This document shows, one piece after another, positions 47,650 through 59,200 of a stretch of 64,000 bases of DNA; positions within the stretch are counted from its first letter, which is position 1; each line of letters begins with the position of its first letter. The notes under the pieces were generated by a model that was not told the origin of the DNA, did not search any database, and saw only the letters and a list, made by a program, of their open reading frames with translations. Position numbers and translations under genes: made by a program. Origin of the DNA: Epiperipatus broadwayi (taxonomy: Eukaryota; Onychophora; Udeonychophora; Euonychophora; Peripatidae); assembly GCA_028023455.1 (NCBI GenBank), contig JAQFVV010006504.1, positions 124,001 to 188,000 of the forward strand, given 5' to 3'.

Positions 47650-48470
47650 ATTATAATAAAAATAATAAATTTAATGACAACAACTATTATAAACAATTCT
47701 TAAATCTACAGAACTACTTTTGGTTAATTTCTTAAACCTGCCTCAACTGCCATTAAATTAAAAAAACAAAAAAACAAAGCAGAAGCAAACGTCATCAATT
47801 CAAACCCCATGAATCTCATATTTTAATGTTAGCAGCTTGTCAATTTATTAAATGCATTTTATTCCTATTTATAAAAATTGCCTCCTTAATTTTTCTTTTG
47901 TTATAGTTTCTCTTCATGAAGAATTTTCACATTTTCAAAATCAAATTTAAACTTATATTTACATGTTTTTTCATGATCAAAGAAAACTGAAGGAGACATT
48001 AAATCACCATTATTTTTACTTTTTACACAATTATATAACAATTGGTGCAGTATTGAGAAGAGATTGAGGGAGCATGAATTATTATTTAAGTGTGTAAAAT
48101 GTAAAAATAATGGTGATTTAATGTCTCCTTCAGTTTTCTTTGATCAAGAAAAAACATGTAAATATAAGTTTAAATTTGATTTTGAAAATGTGAAAATTCT
48201 TCATAAAGAGAAAAACTATAATAAATGAAAAATTAAGGAAGCAATTTTTATAAATAGGAATAACATGCCTTTAATAAATAGACAAGCTGCTAACATTAAA
48301 ATATGAGATTTGTGAGATTTGAATTGATGACATTTGCTTCCACGTTGTTTTTGTTTTTTATTTAATGGCAGTTGAGGCAGGTTTAAGAAATTAACAGAAA
48401 GTACTTCTGCAGATTTAAGGATTGTTTATAATAGTTTATAATCATTAAATTTATTATTTTTATTATATTA
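47650..48470 (+). mobile_element. Palindromic PLE tail (PLE-4)
   Basis: Inverted repeat with arms 47650-48048 and 48072-48470 around a spacer of about 23 bases; the innermost 15 bases of each arm are more diverged. The right arm in plus sense encodes the C-terminal end of a PLE GIY-YIG protein and runs into a 3' tail; the left arm is its inverted copy. It is thus a strongly 5'-truncated PLE joined head to head with its own inverted copy, like the other PLE copies here. Confidence 0.65.
48049..48306 (+). pseudogene. PLE-4 GIY-YIG C-terminal remnant
   Basis: SIEKRLREHELLF fits the Arg...EH helix of GIY-YIG nucleases. FDFENVKILHKEKNY and, after one stop, KIKEAIFINRNNMPLINR fit the Penelope C-terminal pattern (H.F.F.NVKIL..E.N...RK..EA..I...N..LINR), with the catalytic Glu in KEAIF. 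The TGA at 48226-48228 stands where Arg is usual, so a CGA-to-TGA change is likely. The start of the domain, including GIY and YIG, is missing through 5' truncation. The frame has no start of its own. Confidence 0.6.
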
Positions 48471-49126
48471 TATATAACTATATTTTGGCACTCTGTCATT
48501 ATAACTATTAGGGTGGAAGAAATAGTAAGTCAGAGTTTAAATTTAATAAAATTGATTGCACCAAGTATACTTTCAATGCTTTCACATTAATTTATGGTTA
48601 ATCTGCTAAGAACATTATTTTTTTTGCTTATTTGAATGCTATTTGATTTTCATTCATTATGAATTTATTTTGTGTAATAAACCTCATATCTTTAATTTTA
48701 CACTTGTGATCATTTCTCTCTTCACACATAATTTTAGCAATATTTGAATGATGACTATAGCCCTGATGACAAATGTTAAAACTAGAATGACCCACTATTG
48801 TCTAATGTATACAAAATCTAAGACAAAATTTGACCCCCACTAACTCATGGTTATTGGTCTTTTATAATCATGAAAGAGAATATGGCATGAGTTGTGATCA
48901 TTATTGAGATCTGAGTATTGTAAATTATGTATGAAGAGAAAAGAGAAATGATCGAAAACATAAAATAAATAGGCATGGTTCATTACATAAAATAAATAGT
49001 AATGAACCAAAAATCAAATAGCATTAAAATCAGGAAAAAGTAATGTTCTCAGTTATGATATGAAAGCATTGAAAATATATTTGGAACAATAGATTTTACT
49101 AAATTTTAACTTTTAGTATCTCTTTT

Positions 49127-49162
<36 letters not shown>
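48471..49162. other. AT-rich DNA ending in (AC)n(AT)n
   Basis: Nothing coding. 48840-49060 contains short imperfect inverted matches to 48590-48720 (for example around TGTATGAAGAGAAAAGAGAAATG versus CATTTCTCTCTTCACACAT). 49128-49162 is an (AC)n(AT)n microsatellite. Confidence 0.5.
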
Positions 49163-49314
49163 CATTAAAAAGTAGTTAACACCTAGATAATCTTAATATC
49201 AAAAACAATCAACAATTTCAAACTGTTGTCAAGGCAACCACCTTTTAACAACAGTTTGAAATTGTTGATTGTTATTGATATTGGAATTGTCTAGGTGTTA
49301 ACTGGTTTTTAATT
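49163..49314. repeat. Short palindrome, 67-base arms
   Basis: Arms 49163-49229 and 49248-49314 are inverted copies around an 18-base spacer. The arm sequence (GTTTGAAATTGTTGATTG, then GTCTAGGTGTTAACT) is related to a single copy at 1690-1775. Both ends lie by AT-rich or AC/AT microsatellite sequence. Shape matches the head-to-head PLE structures, but no coding part is present. Confidence 0.7.
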
Positions 49315-49372
49315 ATTACTTTCAAACCCATTTAGCCTTGAACATTATTACACTTATATATATATATATATA

Positions 49373-52300
49373 TTATAACCTACACTCCCAACACCGTTCA
49401 TATACATTACATGAGCGAAATGCCCAGGCGCCAGTTCTATTAATGAATAGAACAATATAACAAAAGATATAATAAAATTAATACTGAGACTCTATATTTA
49501 AGTTTATGTTCAGCTCAGCTCAGTGGGAGGCTATAGGCAGTTCATAAGATATATGATAATAAATGAATAAAAGAAGAAATATTATAAAATATTCAGTATA
49601 ATATAAATTCTTTTGTTAATTAATTGTATGATAAAAAATCATAATGTTTACTTAGTACAGTCTATTAAAATATACTTTAAACTTAATTTCTTCTTTCACC
49701 CAAGTATAACATATATCAGCTTGCTATAATTATACTCTTAACAATTCTATGACTTGGCTTATTATAATCTAAACATCTACTTTAATGCCAATCAAGAAAT
49801 AAACAATAAGATCTCCGGGAATTTAACAAACACAGTTGAAATAAATAAACTACATTGGCCCATAAGTTATAATTATAAGTATGATAAAATATAATGAAAC
49901 AAATTGACTAAATATTTTACTGTGTATCAATAATAAGATAATGACAGAGATAGAGTATTTTAATCTCATATCATCATCTCACAAATATACTGACCTGGCA
50001 ACCTTTCTAATACGTTTATCAAGTGGCAAATACTCTTTATAATGTTTGGATTAAGAAATACAAAATTGTCAGACACTAGCAAATTTAATATTATAACTCT
50101 AAAATAATATATCTGTTTTATAATAGATTTATGAAATGTGGAGATGTGGAAATGGAAATATGAATGTACACAAGAATAACTCAAGACACAGTTCTTAAGA
50201 TTTTAAATAACTAAACAAATCATTTATTATAACAAATAAACTTGGTTTAACATAATATTTACAAATGGACTATTTGTTTTACATATATTTAGATTATCAA
50301 ACAAACTTTTTTTTTAGCATCAGTTTGGGATTATCCCTACTATCGAAGCAAATTAATAACAAAGTTTAAATATCGTGACTTCGAACACAGGCTTTGCCTA
50401 CATGTTTCATCTATATGACAATAAATAAATAACATGTTATATTATTAGCACAAAAAAAATAGATACTTTCGGTAGGATATTACTGTTGATTGAAAAAATA
50501 AATCAAATTACTTATATTTGGCTTTCAGCAAAGCAACTTTCTCTAATTGACTAATAATCACTTTCAATTACGTATACCTTTCATTTATAGCAACAAGATC
50601 ATGTTTATTCTGATGATTTGATGATTTGTAACATTTATTTAAATAAATACACTGTATTTTAAAATATTTATTTCCCATTTTAATCTTAATACTTTATACT
50701 TCTATTAAATGAATGTAGTATATTTCAAAAGCATTTATTTCTCATTTTAATTTCAATAATTCTATACTTTATATACGCTACGTGTGTGTGTGCACGTTCA
50801 AGCAGCAATAATGTAAAACAATCTTTCTATAAACTCTCCATTAATTAAGAAAATATCATACAATTATTTTATTTCGAACAATGTCATAATTCATCAATAA
50901 AATATGACACTAATACTACATCAAGAGTTAATCTAACAATTTATCTAGCCACATATTAATTAACACAAAGCTATATTTTTATGATTATACATACTATACT
51001 TTACAAGAGGAATCTACATGAGGAGCAAAATAACTCTTACTGAACACTTTTACAATTCCTCATTACCAAGAATCTAAGAAAAACGTCACATAATTTCCTA
51101 ACCAACATTTAATCATATTTCAACAATAACTCATTTACTTCTAAATACATTATTGGTGGGGATTTAATTCCTCATCACCAGGGCCCTAAGAACATCACTT
51201 CAAAAAAATATCATTACTCATACACATCTAAAAAAACTAGGCTCTACTCATGGAAAATTATTAACATATACTAAATAAGCAAGATCTTTTATTCCTACAG
51301 ACATTATAACGCAAAGATTTCTTTTTATTCTCATAGCTTCTCTAAATATCGAACATTATAAATACATGCTGGCAGATAAATACATACAGATAATATACCA
51401 ATCCATTCAACTCAGTAGAATACAACAGTGTATGAAATTTATGCATAAATTTATTCACAAACTATACTTTATCAAACAAATGTTATAATTGTGCAAAACA
51501 AACACACATACACGAATAAAAAGTATATATAATATTAACTCTAAATTACACACTAAGCAGGTAATACAATAATTAAATATTGCATTAAGGCATAACTTTT
51601 AATTTAATAAACTTTAGGTTACTTTTTAAAATTTAATGGTTCCAATTATTACGAACAAACTTTTTTTATTTCTAACAAACTATTTCTATTATAAGTTCAT
51701 TGATTTAAACCACGAACAAAATTTTCACTTTGAGATAATAAAGTATACAAAATAAATGTAAACCTTTCTAATAATATATTTAAAAAAATATTTCTTTCAT
51801 CTTCATAAGGAAACAATAAGACCTATTTGAACACAATCAATTTTTATCGGCATACTCCTCATTTAAATACGCTTCAGAAACGTTCTTGATGGTCAACATA
51901 CCCAAATTATAAATAACATAATAAATAAAGCCTATCTACCTATCATATACATTAATTATGACAAGCAATAAAAAAAATAAAGACACAAAGGTTATTAGTT
52001 TTATAACTTAAAATAAAAGTCCACTTGCAAAGCTCGGTTCCAGGTTGACGAAATAATATGGGACACATTCCAAACTGAATTTTAAACTAAAATAAACTGC
52101 TGTAGTATAACTTAAAAAAATATAAGCATAATTTAAATATGCCCAGCACCTTTCAGTGTTCATAGCATATCCATTCAAGGTACCAAATCATACACAAGCA
52201 GTGAATTTCTCCTTTATTATACTGAAAATATAAGACATTCTCTGTTGTAGTTCTGGACTAAATACGCAATTATCCTTAGTATTTTCTGAATAGCATTTAA

Positions 52301-53856
52301 CATTTTAAATTGTCCTTAGTAATTCCATAATTAATAATGCTTTGTTTTATATTCCAACCTTATTGAAGAGAAGAAAAATTACCCGCATTTCTGTCCTTCT
52401 ATTCAATTTAAACAGAAGTAGCTTACATTTTATTTTCTCAATTTAAAAATATGTATTAGTTCCAGAAATATCAAATAAACGAATACTGTTATCTCCTTAC
52501 GATGAACTTAAACATAGTATGATCTATCAAAATAGACATATCCTTAAGTCTATGTATAATCTTCACAAAAAAACACAATGCGAAAAATAGTGAGAAATTA
52601 GAATATATTCCCTAGTATAATTCTGCATGCGTTTTCCATATATATCAAAAAAAAAACACGTTGCTTAATGATACAACAATAACATTTATGTAAACCCTTC
52701 TTATTTAAAATGGCAATTAAGTGAAATAATGCAGACTGGATATTATTAACACACATTTTTAAAAGAGTAATAGTTATAAAGGGATTAATTCAGAAATGTT
52801 TAAATCGAAGAGAGTAAATCAACTGACGTACCTTTTTAAAACCTTAGAATTGCATTTTTAATTAATTTTTTCCATAATAAAGTTCTGAAGCTCCTTTGAA
52901 AGTTGTTTACTCTAAAGTCTTTTCAAAGTCAATTTGACTTCAGCAACTGGCTTTAATTTTTACAATACATGAACCACTGTTTACTGGTTACAATTACATT
53001 ACAAAGAGCCAATTTTCTATTGGAGATCTTTGTTAAAAAAACTCTCTTTAGCAAAGTTCATTTGCCTTTCCCAAGGTTACTCCCATGCATCTTGCTAACT
53101 AACTAATTACATATGCAAAAACAAATCTTTTCAAAAAAAATCACTTTGATTTTTAAAACTAAATGAAGACAAGAAAAAAAAATACAAATAATAAAATAAA
53201 TAGCCTTTACAAACTTGAAAGAAAAATGAATATTAATTAACTATCAAATAAAAATGATTAATAATTTATTCAATTTATAAAATAATCCATTGATCTAACT
53301 ATCTATTAATCATTGGAACGAAATATATATTTGTTAAACTATTTAAGATAATTACTGTTATTTAAACATTTTTTTATTGTGAATGTACTATTGTTTGCTG
53401 TTATTAAAGATGAAAATGAAATGAAACATAATGCAGAGTCATACATGCATACACATGCACTGCAACCTAAATAGTAAACTATCCTAACTAAATATAATTG
53501 AAGTGGCTATTAATTGTTGACAAAAAGATAAGTATCAATGAATAAAAGATTTTGAAACTATTCAACTAACACTACAATAATTTAAAATAACGTTGCGTCG
53601 TTCTGACAAAATGTATCAATTCCATTAATAAACAACCCCCCTTCCTTACATTAAATACCTCATTAACCACAATAATACTAATAGATACTTATCAAGTGGT
53701 CAATAAACTGTATAAGCAATCCATATTTAAGCTTTAAACAATCTCCAGCAAAAAATTTTAAAATTCTAAGGCTATTTCATTTTTTTTATATACAATATAG
53801 CTATTTAATGCAGATACAAAGTATCTTAAACCCTTGTGCCCATTCAGATGGCCACA
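49373..53856 (-). repeat. Possible solo LTR of a second giant-LTR family
   Basis: The stretch lies between (AT)n at 49355-49372 and (AT)n at 53857-53868. On the minus strand it begins TGTGGCC and ends GGTTATA, similar to the TGTGCCC...GGTTAGA ends of the complete element. Length (about 4.5 kb), absence of coding regions and placement in AT repeat also match. Internal similarity to the known LTR is not evident by eye beyond composition, so it would be another family. Without a second copy in the window this is a guess. Confidence 0.3.
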
Positions 53857-53918
53857 ATATATATATATAAAATACATATTTTGCGGGTTCATCCGTGTTA
53901 AAAACTTTTAATACCAAT

Positions 53919-53958
53919 ACACTGACGTTTCGACTTGGTCACACAAGCCATCCACAGA
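53919..53958 (-). ncRNA. Hammerhead-like motif, left arm of PLE-3
   Basis: Mirror copy of the motif at 55592-55632, with the same single core change, as expected from recent duplication. Confidence 0.45.
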
Positions 53959-54052
53959 GTTATAAAAAGGTAGAAAGACGGTTGTAGAGGCGCTACAATC
54001 ACTGGTTTGAATAAAACATTAAAAAATCCCACCAATAGCAAAAATGTTAAAT

Positions 54053-54754
54053 TTAAGAATGTTTTTTAAAGAAATCTTTCCAAATAGGAGGAAGTTTGCA
54101 CGTATCATCTCGCTTATTGATACAATCTGGCCTTTTAAGTATCTCAATGGCTTCTCTGATTTTGCATTGGTAGAGATTATCACATCTGGATATGATCCTG
54201 GTACTAGAAAAATCTATTTTATGACCTGAATCTATAGTATGGAGTGAGAGTGCTGATGATGATGAGTGTTGTTTAACTGCATTAGCATGCTCATCTCTCC
54301 TAACACTGATGCGACGATTACTCATACCTATGTAAGAAGCTTTACAATTTTTACATGAGATTTGATAGACACCATGAGATTCAAGAGGGATTGAATCCTT
54401 AGGCTTGGTTATTATATTGCTGATCTTTTGATGAGCAGAAAATGCTGTATCTATATTATAGCGTTTTAATATACGTCCGATACTGTCTGTAGTTCCTTTT
54501 ACATATGGAACACAAATCCTAATAGCTGACTTATCATCTTTTTGTTTCCTATTTTGTCTATTTTGGGCTTGAAATAAGGCTTTTTTTATAAATTTGTAAT
54601 TATAACTATTTGCTAATAAAACACTATTAATATGATTTATTTCTTCTTTCAGATGTGTGTCATCTGAAAGATTAATTGCTCTATTTAAAAGAGTTTTGGC
54701 TACAGAAACTATCTGAGTTGGGTGATGATGAGAATGGAAATGTAAATACACCAA
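54053..54754 (-). CDS. PLE-3 GIY-YIG region, inverted copy
   Basis: Minus-strand frame of 233 codons with the same protein as the right arm from YLHFHSHHHPTQ to the C-terminal KKHS and stop. It lacks the upstream RT residues because the inverted copy begins there. The first few residues derive from the spacer. It has no authentic start codon or promoter; it is an open fragment and not a gene. Confidence 0.6.
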   Translation of the reverse strand: MVYLHFHSHHHPTQIVSVAKTLLNRAINLSDDTHLKEEINHINSVLLANSYNYKFIKKALFQAQNRQNRKQKDDKSAIRICVPYVKGTTDSIGRILKRYNIDTAFSAHQKISNIITKPKDSIPLESHGVYQISCKNCKASYIGMSNRRISVRRDEHANAVKQHSSSSALSLHTIDSGHKIDFSSTRIISRCDNLYQCKIREAIEILKRPDCINKRDDTCKLPPIWKDFFKKHS

Positions 54755-55497
54755 ATAGTTTATCTTTTTCTATTTACAGAAAGGATACACACACAGACAG
54801 ATATTTACATTTCCATTCTCATCATCACCCAACTCAGATAGTTTCTGTAGCCAAAACTCTTTTAAATAGAGCAATTAATCTTTCAGATGACACACATCTG
54901 AAAGAAGAAATAAATCATATTAATAGTGTTTTATTAGCAAATAGTTATAATTACAAATTTATAAAAAAAGCCTTATTTCAAGCCCAAAATAGACAAAATA
55001 GGAAACAAAAAGATGATAAGTCAGCTATTAGGATTTGTGTTCCATATGTAAAAGGAACTACAGACAGTATCGGACGTATATTGAAACGCTATAATATAGA
55101 TACAGCATTTTCTGCTCATCAAAAGATCAGCAATATAATAACCAAGCCTAAGGATTCAATCCCTCTTGAATCTCATGGTGTCTATCAAATCTCATGTAAA
55201 AATTGTAAAGCTTCTTACATAGGTATGAGTAATCGTCGCATCAGTGTTAGGAGAGATGAGCATGCTAATGCAGTTAAACAACACTCATCATCATCAGCAC
55301 TCTCACTCCATACTATAGATTCAGGTCATAAAATAGATTTTTCTAGTACCAGGATCATATCCAGATGTGATAATCTCTACCAATGCAAAATCAGAGAAGC
55401 CATTGAGATACTTAAAAGGCCAGATTGTATCAATAAGCGAGATGATACGTGCAAACTTCCTCCTATTTGGAAAGATTTCTTTAAAAAACATTCTTAA
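54748..55497 (+). CDS. PLE-3 RT C-terminal end and intact GIY-YIG endonuclease domain
   Basis: An open frame without its own start (5'-truncated; the formal ATG at 54676 is in the antisense of the other arm). It begins TPNSLSFSIYRKDTHTDRY, the conserved segment after the Penelope RT active site. A basic helical linker follows (residues about 50-160 from 54676), with RILKRYNIDTAFSAHQKI. The GIY-YIG domain has SHGVYQISCKNC (GVY plus the PLE-type CxxC), YIGMSNRRIS, RRDEH, KIREAIEI (catalytic Glu) and CINK (Asn). All expected nuclease residues are present and there are no stops. RT palm motifs are absent, so it cannot move alone. Confidence 0.8.
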   Translation, partial: TPNSLSFSIYRKDTHTDRYLHFHSHHHPTQIVSVAKTLLNRAINLSDDTHLKEEINHINSVLLANSYNYKFIKKALFQAQNRQNRKQKDDKSAIRICVPYVKGTTDSIGRILKRYNIDTAFSAHQKISNIITKPKDSIPLESHGVYQISCKNCKASYIGMSNRRISVRRDEHANAVKQHSSSSALSLHTIDSGHKIDFSSTRIISRCDNLYQCKIREAIEILKRPDCINKRDDTCKLPPIWKDFFKKHS

Positions 55498-55591
55498 ATT
55501 TAACATTTTTGCTATTGGTGGGATTTTTTAATGTTTTATTCAAACCAGTGATTGTAGCGCCTCTACAACCGTCTTTCTACCTTTTTATAAC

Positions 55592-55632
55592 TCTGTGGAT
55601 GGCTTGTGTGACCAAGTCGAAACGTCAGTGTA
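55592..55632 (+). ncRNA. Hammerhead-like motif, right arm of PLE-3
   Basis: CTGTGGA (consensus CUGANGA with A6 changed to U), stem II GGCTTG/CAAGTC around TGTGAC (one G-U pair), GAAA, then CG and TC, giving the very short stem III and cleavage C (55626). Stem I (AACT with AGTG) is weak. Located between the endonuclease stop and the 3' end, as in other Penelope-like elements. Confidence 0.55.
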
Positions 55633-55739
55633 TTGGTATTAAAAGTTTTTAACACGGATGAACCCGCAAAATATGTATTTTATATATTTAACCCGTGCAA
55701 ATCTTCGTTTTAACATATATATATATATATATATCAGGA

Positions 55740-56215
55740 TAACTTAAACCACTGTAAAATAAAGGTTTTAAAATACTCTCTAACCCAGAATATGATAACA
55801 ACTAATAAGAATGAAGCAGCCATCTATTCTTGTGTCTCATTTACTATTATAGAAGTTTGTATCAAACACCTAGGTTAGAAAGAACAAATATTTAAATTAA
55901 CCATGATTTAAATATGTGTCAAATAAATTTCTTTCAACAGCTGGCAAACTTGAGATTTCTCTCAATGTAAACATTCTCAACAAGTTTCCAACAAATGGAA
56001 ATAATATGTAATAGAATTTCCAGTGCCTTTAAAATATATAATATTCAAGATTGATTTAAATATTCATTCTTTCTAACTTAAGTATTTCAGACAAACTTTC
56101 TACATTAAGATATGAAACACAAGAATAGATGGCTGCTTTATTTTTGTTAATTGTTGTCTTATGTTAGGTTAAATAGTATTTTTAAAAATTTATTAAAGAA
56201 TAGTTTCAGTTTTAA
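55740..56215. repeat. Foldback element, about 170-base arms
   Basis: Arms of about 55740-55920 and 56050-56215 are inverted, diverged copies. The best block is ACAAGAATAGATGGCTGCTT, with its inverse at 55816-55836; TAAATATT...CTTTCTAAC forms the inner part. The loop is about 130 bases and non-coding. It could be a MITE-like DNA element or a head-to-head retroelement tail. Confidence 0.6.
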
Positions 56216-59200
56216 TTTTCAATATTATACAATATTTTCATAAGAAAAAATAATTTACATTCATAAATTAAAACAAATTAACTATAAATACCGTGTTCAT
56301 ATTACTAAGGCAAATGAAAACATTAGGAAGAATCTAGTCACACAGTTAAAGCTTGAATGAAGTGTTTTGGGTGGAAATAGTCTAATTAATATTAATATAT
56401 TTCGAAAGAATGTTTTTAATAATTAAGATTTATCAGTATTTATTGAAGGATTTGAGACATAAATGCTTAGTGGAAAATAATACAAAGATTTCAGCCACAC
56501 ACTGAAATATAAAAAGTTTTATATTGCTAATAATATAAAAGGATTGAAAATTAAATATGTGAATAAGAGAACAAAGAGGTATTCCTGATTTCATTAAAAA
56601 TAAATAAAAGGTTGTAATCAAGATAGGCTGAACAAGTTTTGAAAAAAAGGTGGCAGTAGATAGACATTTAAAATGTTAATCCAGATTTCATGAGATTATA
56701 GGAAAAAACCTAGCAAAAACCACATAGATAATATGGATGACATAAAAAAAAATTACATTATAATGTTAAAAAGAGAAAATATTAAGGACAAAAACTATAT
56801 TTGTCTTGAAAAGCCCTTAGCCTGCTGTGGCTAATAATGTTGGAAAGTGATGATACTTTAAATATCTATCAGTATTGTCATAATCCATTATTGATTTTTT
56901 TATATAAAAATATCATTATTTTTGTTTTCTTACAGAATTCACATCTTCTTAACTTTTCTCTTTATAAAATAAAATCAATAAATTTAGTTCTTGATAATTA
57001 GCTTTAATATTTTTAAAGTTTACTTATAAATGTATAATGATTAATGCAATTTGATTTTTTTTTATTATCATCATCACGATTATATTATTACTATTACTTT
57101 TATTATTTATGTTCCAAGAATAAGCATTTTTTTATTTTGAGAGCATGTGACTACACTTATGTATGCCCATAAATGTCCCACTTCTCATGCGTTCGTCAGC
57201 AAGCCATATTTTTAGATATTTTTTCTCTACTTGCAATCTGTTGCAATCATATCTTAAATCAATCATTAGATAACCATCTCTTATTCTTAAAATAAACCGT
57301 TGCAGACAAAAATCAAATGAAATATTCAAATAAAATCATATTTTTGCAGAGCTAACTATTATTTTGAAGAGCTTAAAAGTTACATAATCTTTAATGTATG
57401 AAGACTCTCATCAACATTTTAACTGTTATTAATGCAGTCCATATAAAGATCTCTTTAACTTTACTCTAGTTTATTTATCCAAATTATTTTTTTACACCTT
57501 TACATATTTTAAAATTATGATTTTCAAATAAAACTGCAAATTTAATATATTAATAAAATCATCTTCTTTAAATATAATAGATTTTTTCTTATTTTTCAAA
57601 GTGTGTTTTAAAGTGAAATAATATTTGTTTGATATCTAGATTTTTAAAATAATATATCTATAGAAAATAATTATTTAATTTATACAGTTAGTATTCAGCT
57701 AAAAATGACATTTATGAAAAAAAATGTCTAAAGAAAAAATAATAATGGAATTTTAAAATGTAAACAAATTACAAGACATAATTTTTAAGTGGAAACATTT
57801 TATCTCCTATTTAAATAAAATAATAAGCGAAATATCATTTAAATAATGTAATGAAGCACATATTTTAAAATAAAATTCAGTGGGAAACATGAATGTTCTT
57901 TTTTATTTACATATTTAAATCATTTATTATTAATAAAAGAACAAATTGTATAATTATAACAAAAATAAGATTTAGATACGGGTGTAAGAGAATACAATTT
58001 TATGTATTTAAGAATATTACAAAGATGATAATCAAAATAACAGTCTATGTGAAAAATTTTGAATTCAATCCTCTAAATTATGATTTCATGATATATGACA
58101 TATTTATAAGGTTACAAGATTTTTTGGTAATTATATTGTTGCACTATTTGATTTCTAAAACTGTATTTTATCTTTAGTGTTTACTTATAACAATTTTATG
58201 TTTTTCAGTAAAAAATTTCAATTTCATGAAATTTTATAGTAAAGCATATTTTTAAAACAGACAAATCTCACTATACGTATTGCCACACACAGCAAGTCAT
58301 GGTCATGTGATGTTTATTGGCTTAAAATGTATTTTTGTAAAAAGATCAACTTCAAGCTTCTGATAAAATAAATGGAATTAAAGCACTAAACATCACACAT
58401 CACCATTCTTTATCTTTACACAAGTTGTTAACACAGAGACAAACTCTCCATCATAGAATAGCATCATAGTGCATTGATCACTCTGGATTGAGCAGAGTGT
58501 CACTACTATCTGTGTTCAAATAAATGGAACTGAGATTATGAATGAAGGAAGTATCATTAGTAGTTTTGACAGTATTCAATATCTACACCCCATACCTATG
58601 GCATTTGATTCCAAGTCTTCACAAAATGAAACTTATATAATGAGTAATCCATATATATGTGATATGTAAAGATATCATAACAGAGAGTAAAGTGTAAAAA
58701 TAATTTAAGAAATTATTTTTTACTTCATTTTCTATTTTCATATTAACTAACAATAATGGTAGAATTTAATCTATTACAGATGTTAATATACATATATGTA
58801 TAGTACAAAACCATGTATGTATAATTATATACACACACTTACAATATAACTAAATCAAAACAATAACCTAAACATATCATCAAAAATAATAACAACAAAT
58901 TAATAAATTGTAATTTTCTATTTTATAAAAACAAGCTAATGCTATTTCATTTTTGACATTATAGCTTTCCCTTCTCATGCTGCCTCTTGAAAACATTGCT
59001 GTACCACAAAACATATTATGCCTTATTATCATTACTTATACAGTTTGTGAATTTACTCATCAGTTGATGAAAATTTATTGTATTCTAAATAAAATTGCAT
59101 TTACGAGTTTACTAAAATTAATATGTAATGTAGATAGTGATGTCAGTGAATGTCACCAGTGGATTAATCATGCAAAAAATAATTATTTAAAATTTTAGTT

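Larger units (their letters stand above)
53863..55687. mobile_element. PLE fragment in an 886-base near-perfect palindrome (PLE-3)
   Basis: Arms 53863-54748 and 54802-55687 are inverted copies of equal length (886 bases) around a 53-base spacer. The encoded 233-residue segment is identical in both arms. The spacer continues the reading frame of the right arm upstream (SFSIYRKDTHTDRY). The right arm plus spacer is therefore the primary 5'-truncated PLE copy, and the left arm a shorter inverted copy. Both tails end in AT repeats. The arms look almost unmutated, so the event is recent, or the palindrome is an assembly artefact. Confidence 0.85.

Noticed and set aside
48034-54801. Equal 53-base spacers in the PLE-4 and PLE-3 palindromes as a mechanistic constant
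   Set aside because: On closer reading the PLE-4 arms continue with mismatches to about 48048/48072, leaving a spacer near 23 bases, so the apparent coincidence disappears.
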